Source of the DNA: Myoxocephalus aenaeus
Lineage: Eukaryota > Chordata > Actinopteri > Perciformes > Cottidae
DNA: 64,000 bases
Direction: 5' to 3'
Assembly: GCA_038501785.1 (NCBI GenBank)
Contig: JBAMJR010000031.1
Span: forward strand, 12,910,001-12,974,000
Position numbers and translations under genes: made by a program. Below, one piece after another: positions 58,528 through 64,000 of the stretch (its first letter is position 1; every line of letters begins with the position of its first letter). The notes beneath the pieces were generated by a model. It worked only from the letters and a program-made list of their open reading frames with translations, ran no database searches and was not told where the DNA came from.

Positions 58528-61197
58528 TTTTTTGGGATGATCGTCTATAACTTTTTGTGGGTTACTCCTAGAGACCTGACATTTGGCGAGGCTGGTAACA
58601 GGTTTTAAAAACTCCTCTGTCTGTACTTGTGTACTTTCACTTGAACCAAAAAGCTTTAGAATTCCTCCTAAACAGGGACAGACCTATTGCATTTAACTCA
58701 AGTTAGAACAAGTGTAAAGTTGTATACATTCTACTTTATGACAGGACCGAGATTATTTGATAAACCATTTAAGTGGAAAAAGTTTGTTTAAAAAGATGGT
58801 GTTTAGTCTCTTCAGCTACTGAACTGGAAACCAGATTCAATATGAACTTCACTCAGGCGTCGATAACGTGCAAACAACAGTTTCCTCTCTGTCTGAGCTC
58901 TCACAAACTCTTTCTTTGTTCCTAATCTCACAGCACTTTCCCAGACGTTTCACGCGTCACGTTGTGTTGACTGTCAGGATGCTTTATTCGCCTCGGCCCA
59001 TGTACAGCAATAAAAAGCAATTTCATTATGCATCGCGAGGAGGGCAATCAATAAATCATAACCGATCATGCGCCGCAGTACAATGCATTCTCACAATCCC
59101 GCCTCACACCTTTAGCAGCATTTGATGCATGTGTTGTTTGTTTTTGCCTGCGTTTGGCTGTAATTATCTCAATTATTACCACTGCTCGTTCAAACCTGAC
59201 CCCAACACGAGGTCACGGGCGAATATGAGAGTAATATTATGCTGATGGCCTTGAGGGGATTTATTATTACGCTACATAAACCATCAAATCAATACTGATC
59301 ATTTGGTGGAACACATATGTGAAAGGTGAAAAAGTAATTTTCGCCTCCATTTGGCTGCTGCCGACTAACAGCCTTGAGTGCGGCCAGAACACATATAGCT
59401 CGACCATTAAAGTCATCTGTTCTCATAAGAGTCATAGTGTAAATATGAAGCTGGCTTTTTCTTTTTTTTTCCTCGTCTCTCTTATCCAGTAGGCTGAGCG
59501 TGTGTTTGTGTGTCTCTGCGTGTGCGTATAGTCTATACAGATTTTCTCATGTCTTAAAAGGATGTGGGTGTATATGAGAAAGCCAATTACTGTGTTACAG
59601 CTCTGACAATGTGACAGCTTTTCCACCATGACATTGCAGGAAAGCCACTGCTTGCTGAAAACTTTTCGTGTCCAGATCAATACCCTTCAAGGTGTAACAG
59701 CATATGCCCCGAATAAGTGATGGAGCATGTGTGTGTACGCGTGCGCACAACAGTCCGGAGAAGTGCATCCCCGAGGCCCATCTCTCTGGAGCTAATTATG
59801 ACATAACCATTAGGCACAAGGCATGCTGGTCTCAGCTGGAATTGGGTTTTAATTGGACTGCCTTAATTGGTTTATTGCACTTGGAGGTAGAATTGAATAG
59901 AACAGAAGTCTTGCTGCGAGGTGGCAAAATGAGAGCTGGAATGCAACAGCTAGTGAACAGTTGTGGAGATGTTTCGTCAACCTCAGCCTGAAAGGTTCTG
60001 TATTATTCATGGCTTCAGTTTGCTTGCATGTGACTGGTGGCACTTGGTGGCTTGCAATGCATTCACGGACGTTTCAAACAAATATGTGCCTCGACACGGA
60101 CACTCAAATGAATACATTGGTTCAAAGAGCCAAAGCTGTAATTTGTTGAATGGAGTCTAATAGCAGGGGTATGTTCCCTCCTGACTGGGTTCACACTTAA
60201 GTTAAGTGGGTAATTTAAACCATTTCCGCAGAAAGCAATGGTTAACATGGTATTAGAGACCCAGCTGCTGTTCCTCCAGTGACATTTTGACCTTTTCATT
60301 ATCTATTACAATTAGGTTCCTGACTAAATAACCTCCATTACCTCCTCTCTCCGACATCCCGTTTCTCCTGCCTCTTTACTTCTCGGCTTGTAATATTATT
60401 CAAAGCACGCAAACTGGTCGACAATAATGTGCAGGAGTTCTCACGCAAGGAGATTCATCTTCTAACTTTGTGTGCACTTGAAGAGGGCATGAAACTTATG
60501 TTAGTAGTTGTGATAAAATGACATTATGAGAATCGCCCCATTTGTCTGAGTAGAAGTTTGTAACAGGTACTATAGTTACTGATAAGAACAGTACGATTCT
60601 ACACACAACTTACGTTTGAAAAACAGCCTAAAGGAAAGGAACAATTGATTATATTATTTATATATCGATTTTGACTAAAATGTTGTCGTACACATATCCA
60701 GACAGCTTTAACTAAACCAAGTTTCAGGCCTTCAAAAGTACTCACACATGGAACCCATTAGATAGCTGACACAATCAAATAAAATACACGATTGAATAGA
60801 AATGTAGCAAACATTTATAGCTAAAACTTTCATGATAACCTTCCTTGTTCCTATTTTTTTTTGTTTAGGACCAAAATGCATCCCCCTTAAATTAATCTGC
60901 CATCCCAGAAGCGGCTCTGTATTGATGAATCCGTGCACGTGTCCCTGTGATGCTGGAGGAGCAGACAGATTTGTAATTGCAACATTTTCTTGGAGGGCAT
61001 TTTCTTTTAGGTCATATGTCTGAGAGAAATTGACGTATCACCTGAAGGTAATTACCACAAACTAATTCCTCTGTTGTTTACTTTCATTCATCGGTTAATT
61101 TATGTTCTTTCTATACCACAGTGTCAGGTGTCAGTGTGCGTGTATAGTGTCACTGTGTCGTGGACACACTGGGTAGCATTCAGTTTGAGCCAAGAGT

Positions 61198-61263
<66 letters not shown>

Positions 61264-61560
61264 ACCCCTAGGCTATAAAAGAGAGGATGGACAAGTATAA
61301 ACGCTTTTTCTTGTCAACTAATCGGCTCCTCGAGTGTACAAGTCTCATCTGGATTTTGTCGACCCCCTGAATTTGCTTCTCCGTGACTTCGCAGATCAAT
61401 CCACAAATCAAGTTGACTGACGTTTATTAATAGACTGAAATGTAATGAGGTTGGTCGTTGCTGACTGGGAAGAGCTACATAAAATAACATCAAAAGTTTA
61501 ACATTGCTCTGTCAAAAACTAAAATTTGAGTTTATTTTGGGAACGGAAATGTTTTATATG
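58528..61560. other. Unique noncoding stretch
   Basis: No gene is recognised. (AC)n at 61199-61260. The intervals 58970-59300 and 59740-59890 look like conserved noncoding DNA (homeodomain-type TAATTA/ATTAAT motifs, few simple repeats). Confidence 0.5.
61199..61260. repeat. (AC)31 microsatellite
   Basis: 62 bp of uninterrupted AC. Confidence 0.98.
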
Positions 61561-61569
61561 GTTCTTTAA

Positions 61570-61760
61570 GGAGGACTTGTACACCTGGAGATGCAGGGAG
61601 AAGGCCAGCAGGATTATCATGGACCCCGAACAGCCCAGCCAAAAGTGCTCTTCCTGCTGCCTTCTGGCAGATGGGACCACAGCATCCTGCCCCACACCAC
61701 CAGGCTCCAGGACAGCTTCTTGTCTCAGGCCGTACCACATTACCGCTTCTCACTTTTTTT
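61570..61760 (+). pseudogene. LINE ORF C-terminal scrap (Rex-like)
   Basis: The plus strand reads CREKASRIIMDPEQPSQ and then, after a one-base shift, a stretch equivalent to FELLPSGRRYR in fish LINE proteins (here degraded to AAFWQMG and PHHQAPGQL). The DPxHPxH...LPSGRRYR block is the extreme C-terminus of Rex/L2-like ORF2 as I recall it. Short, frameshifted and not functional. Confidence 0.6.
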
Positions 61761-61764
61761 TGTA

Positions 61765-64000
61765 CGTTAACTGAAGGCCACCGTAGTTCTCCGGCACACT
61801 AGAATTCGCGAGACACCACTAAATCCTACACGGTGGCCCTTTAACAGACATTTATTGAAATGAAAATCTTTGAGATAATTACTTTCAGACAAAAGAGTAT
61901 TTTAATCGCTATATCATTTGATGTTTAGTCAGTTAAATGAAACTAAAGACACTTAAATGGCTGCAAGACATATTTTGGCATTATTATATACAGTATTTTT
62001 CTTCGTACTGTAGCCAAATGTATGTGCCCCTTTATACTAAACTCAGTTGGACTAATGTTCAACAATCAGGAGAAGTCCTTTTGTATAAGAATTAGAGAAG
62101 AGTCAGAAATGCTCATTTCTCCCCACTCATAGGCCCCAGTAGAGCCGAATCCAATGCAGCCACTCAATATGTTGCCTTAAGGACACAACTCACTTTATCC
62201 CAACAAGAAAACTCCTTACTTGCCTTTTCTTTTTTTGCTTATTTGTACAACCCATGGCTTGATGTAACAAGTTTTCATTCTGCTCTCTGGAGGTCGTCAA
62301 AGTCTCTGTGAGAATTGAAGGAAGTGAGAAAGAAGTGGTTGAGGAAGTAGACAAAGCAAAAAGTGAGTGCACCAGAAAGTAAATTACAACAGTTAATCAC
62401 AATATATCTTCTGAGCAGCACTGCACAACAGAGATTGATGAAGTGTTACCTTGCTGAATTTGAAGCTTTTTTCTCCACCTGAAATCCAAAAGGCACCCAC
62501 TGAAATAAAAAGTCCCAATGTCCAGATATCTTTTGAGGTTACAGTGTTTCTACATCGTTTCATCCATTTCAGATCATACACACTCACACACCTGTATCCT
62601 CTTCAGTCTGTTATTTGTTTTTCGGCTTTGAAGACGTTAGCCAGAACCAGTGCTCTACCCAGGCCTGCTGCTGTTCCTATAGAACATCTGCATCTCTTTC
62701 CCCAGGTATTTTATAACATTATAATGAGCTGCAGTACGCTGTGGCATGTCTGCATGCAGACATATGACTGCAGCAAATACCTGCATAACAAACAGAAAGC
62801 TATAGCGTATGGATGTGGGGGGATAGATAAGGAGCATTACACTATTATAATACGTTGATCTATAAACTGTGCAGTTGCCTCATGGGGAAGGAGATAAAGG
62901 GAGTTGGGCTCGGCTTGATAGGCGACACATTTACAAGCAGCAACAGCATCACTGGTATTGTTTTCACCTGTGTGTGAGTCATCGCGGCAAAATGCTGTCG
63001 TGGAGACGCCTGCTGTAGCGAGGAGTACCACAGAGGTGGTTTTGAATACTTTGCCAGGGGTTTAGGTTTCTGTCATGGGTGGATTAGTGAACGGGCCTCA
63101 CGGGCCCAGGAGGCCAATGTTTCAGAGGGGCCGGGCCCTAAGCTAGAGAAGTCTCTGTTATTTACTTAGCAGAATGTAGTCATTCCTGTCATTAACAGAG
63201 CCCTACAAGTCCTACTGAAAAACTGAACAAATAGCCTCAACATTTACTTTGAAAATGTTAAAAGAAAGAAGTCTTCAAGCGTTTATCACCCTCACTTTAT
63301 CCACATGGGGGTTCAACAGTAAAAAGCCTTTTTTTAGTTGGATCCTTTCAAAATCTAACTTACTCTTACTGGTTTCTCCAATGTTGACAACCCCAGCTTG
63401 AATGCTTTAAATTACTTCAGGATTTGGTGTGTGGGCAGAAGTGACGGCTTAGAATCTAAATACAAGAGTTGAACATTGGTACAAAAAAGGACCGGAAGAT
63501 GTCAAAGACGGCGGGATCACGAAATGTCACGGCAACAGAATTGTGAAGCAAAGTGAAGTACTGGATGTTTTCTAAAAAAACAAGCCATGAATGGAAATTA
63601 ACCCAATGTTGCAGGATTGGAATCAAAAACCAGTTTCGGTGTGGAATGACATCGTGACTCATACAGATACAATATGTGGGAAGTGCTCACAAAAAGATGT
63701 ATTTTAAATCCACTTGTAACATTGGTAAACAACTCTAGAAATACACTGTGCCCTTGCAGGAGTTGTAACAAAAGGAGAAGGAAAAAACATGAAACCAGTG
63801 TCACTCCACTTTTAATGGAAAAGCAATCCCTTTAGCTTTTAGGAGTGATTCCAGCTGTATTTGGAACATCTGAGGACATAGAAGACAAGGTCATGCATCA
63901 GCTTGTGAATAGACTAGTAAGTTGTTTTGCTCAGAGATGCTGGCCACAGCAAACCTGGAGCTCCACTCTCTTCTTGTGTTCCAAATGCATGTCAAGGGTA
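61765..64000. other. Unique noncoding stretch
   Basis: No gene is recognised; a perfect 18-bp palindrome lies at 62746-62763. A GGGCC-rich patch at 63085-63140 (CGGGCCTCACGGGCCCAGG) has the texture of a fish DNA-transposon remnant, but I cannot fix its limits. The 135-codon frame at 62451-62858 (plus) has no motif. Confidence 0.5.
62746..62763. other. Perfect 18-bp palindrome
   Basis: ATGTCTGCATGCAGACAT is its own reverse complement. Confidence 0.93.

Overview
The window reads as nuclear DNA of a ray-finned fish, most likely a teleost. The evidence is abundant long (CA)n, (GT)n and (AT)n microsatellites, tRNA-derived SINEs, fragments of L2/Rex-like and jockey/CR1-like LINEs, a Tc1-like relic, several hAT-type elements with 8-bp target duplications, a piggyBac-like TTAA element and a solo LTR. 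There is no operon structure and no CRISPR array, rRNA or functional tRNA gene. I cannot support any complete host protein-coding gene. The open reading frames outside transposable elements are short, overlap on both strands, often run through microsatellites, and match no family I know. The most likely setting is an intergenic region or very large introns.

Layout. 0-7 kb: unique sequence with a clean 402-bp hAT MITE (1752-2153), a purine-rich tract and a (CA)47 array. 7-9 kb: hAT remnants and one copy of a dispersed repeat whose inverted second copy lies at 49 kb. 11.6-14.9 kb: the most layered locus. A minus-strand LINE is interrupted by a hAT element, and that element carries a hairpin, a 192-bp MITE with a perfect 30-bp palindrome, and an exon-like fragment. 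15-23 kb: mostly unique, with a 245-bp AT array and a LINE endonuclease scrap. 23.2-23.8 kb: an L2/Rex-like LINE 3' end. 25.5-29.7 kb: a CpG-rich interval with a ZNF143/Staf-like site near 28.66 kb, the best promoter candidate in the window. A SINE and a LINE tail sit at 28.76-29.2 kb. 30.87-32.30 kb: a Tol2-like hAT with perfect 8-bp duplications, containing a second hAT remnant with a 22-bp minisatellite. 35.9-36.9 kb: a Tc1-like relic with ~250-bp inverted arms. 42.1-42.4 kb: a solo LTR with a perfect 5-bp duplication. 43.55-44.28 kb: a piggyBac-like element carrying an apparent templated insertion. 46-64 kb: LINE and SINE scraps, an LTR-like unit at 58.2-58.5 kb, and long unique stretches, some of which look like conserved noncoding DNA.

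No gene system links these parts. The readable history is one of successive insertions, several datable relative to one another because one element interrupts another. I found no convincing new biological system. The most informative items are the nested locus at 12-14 kb, the templated insertion at 43.9 kb, the microsatellites that grew inside transposons, and the CpG-rich promoter candidate.
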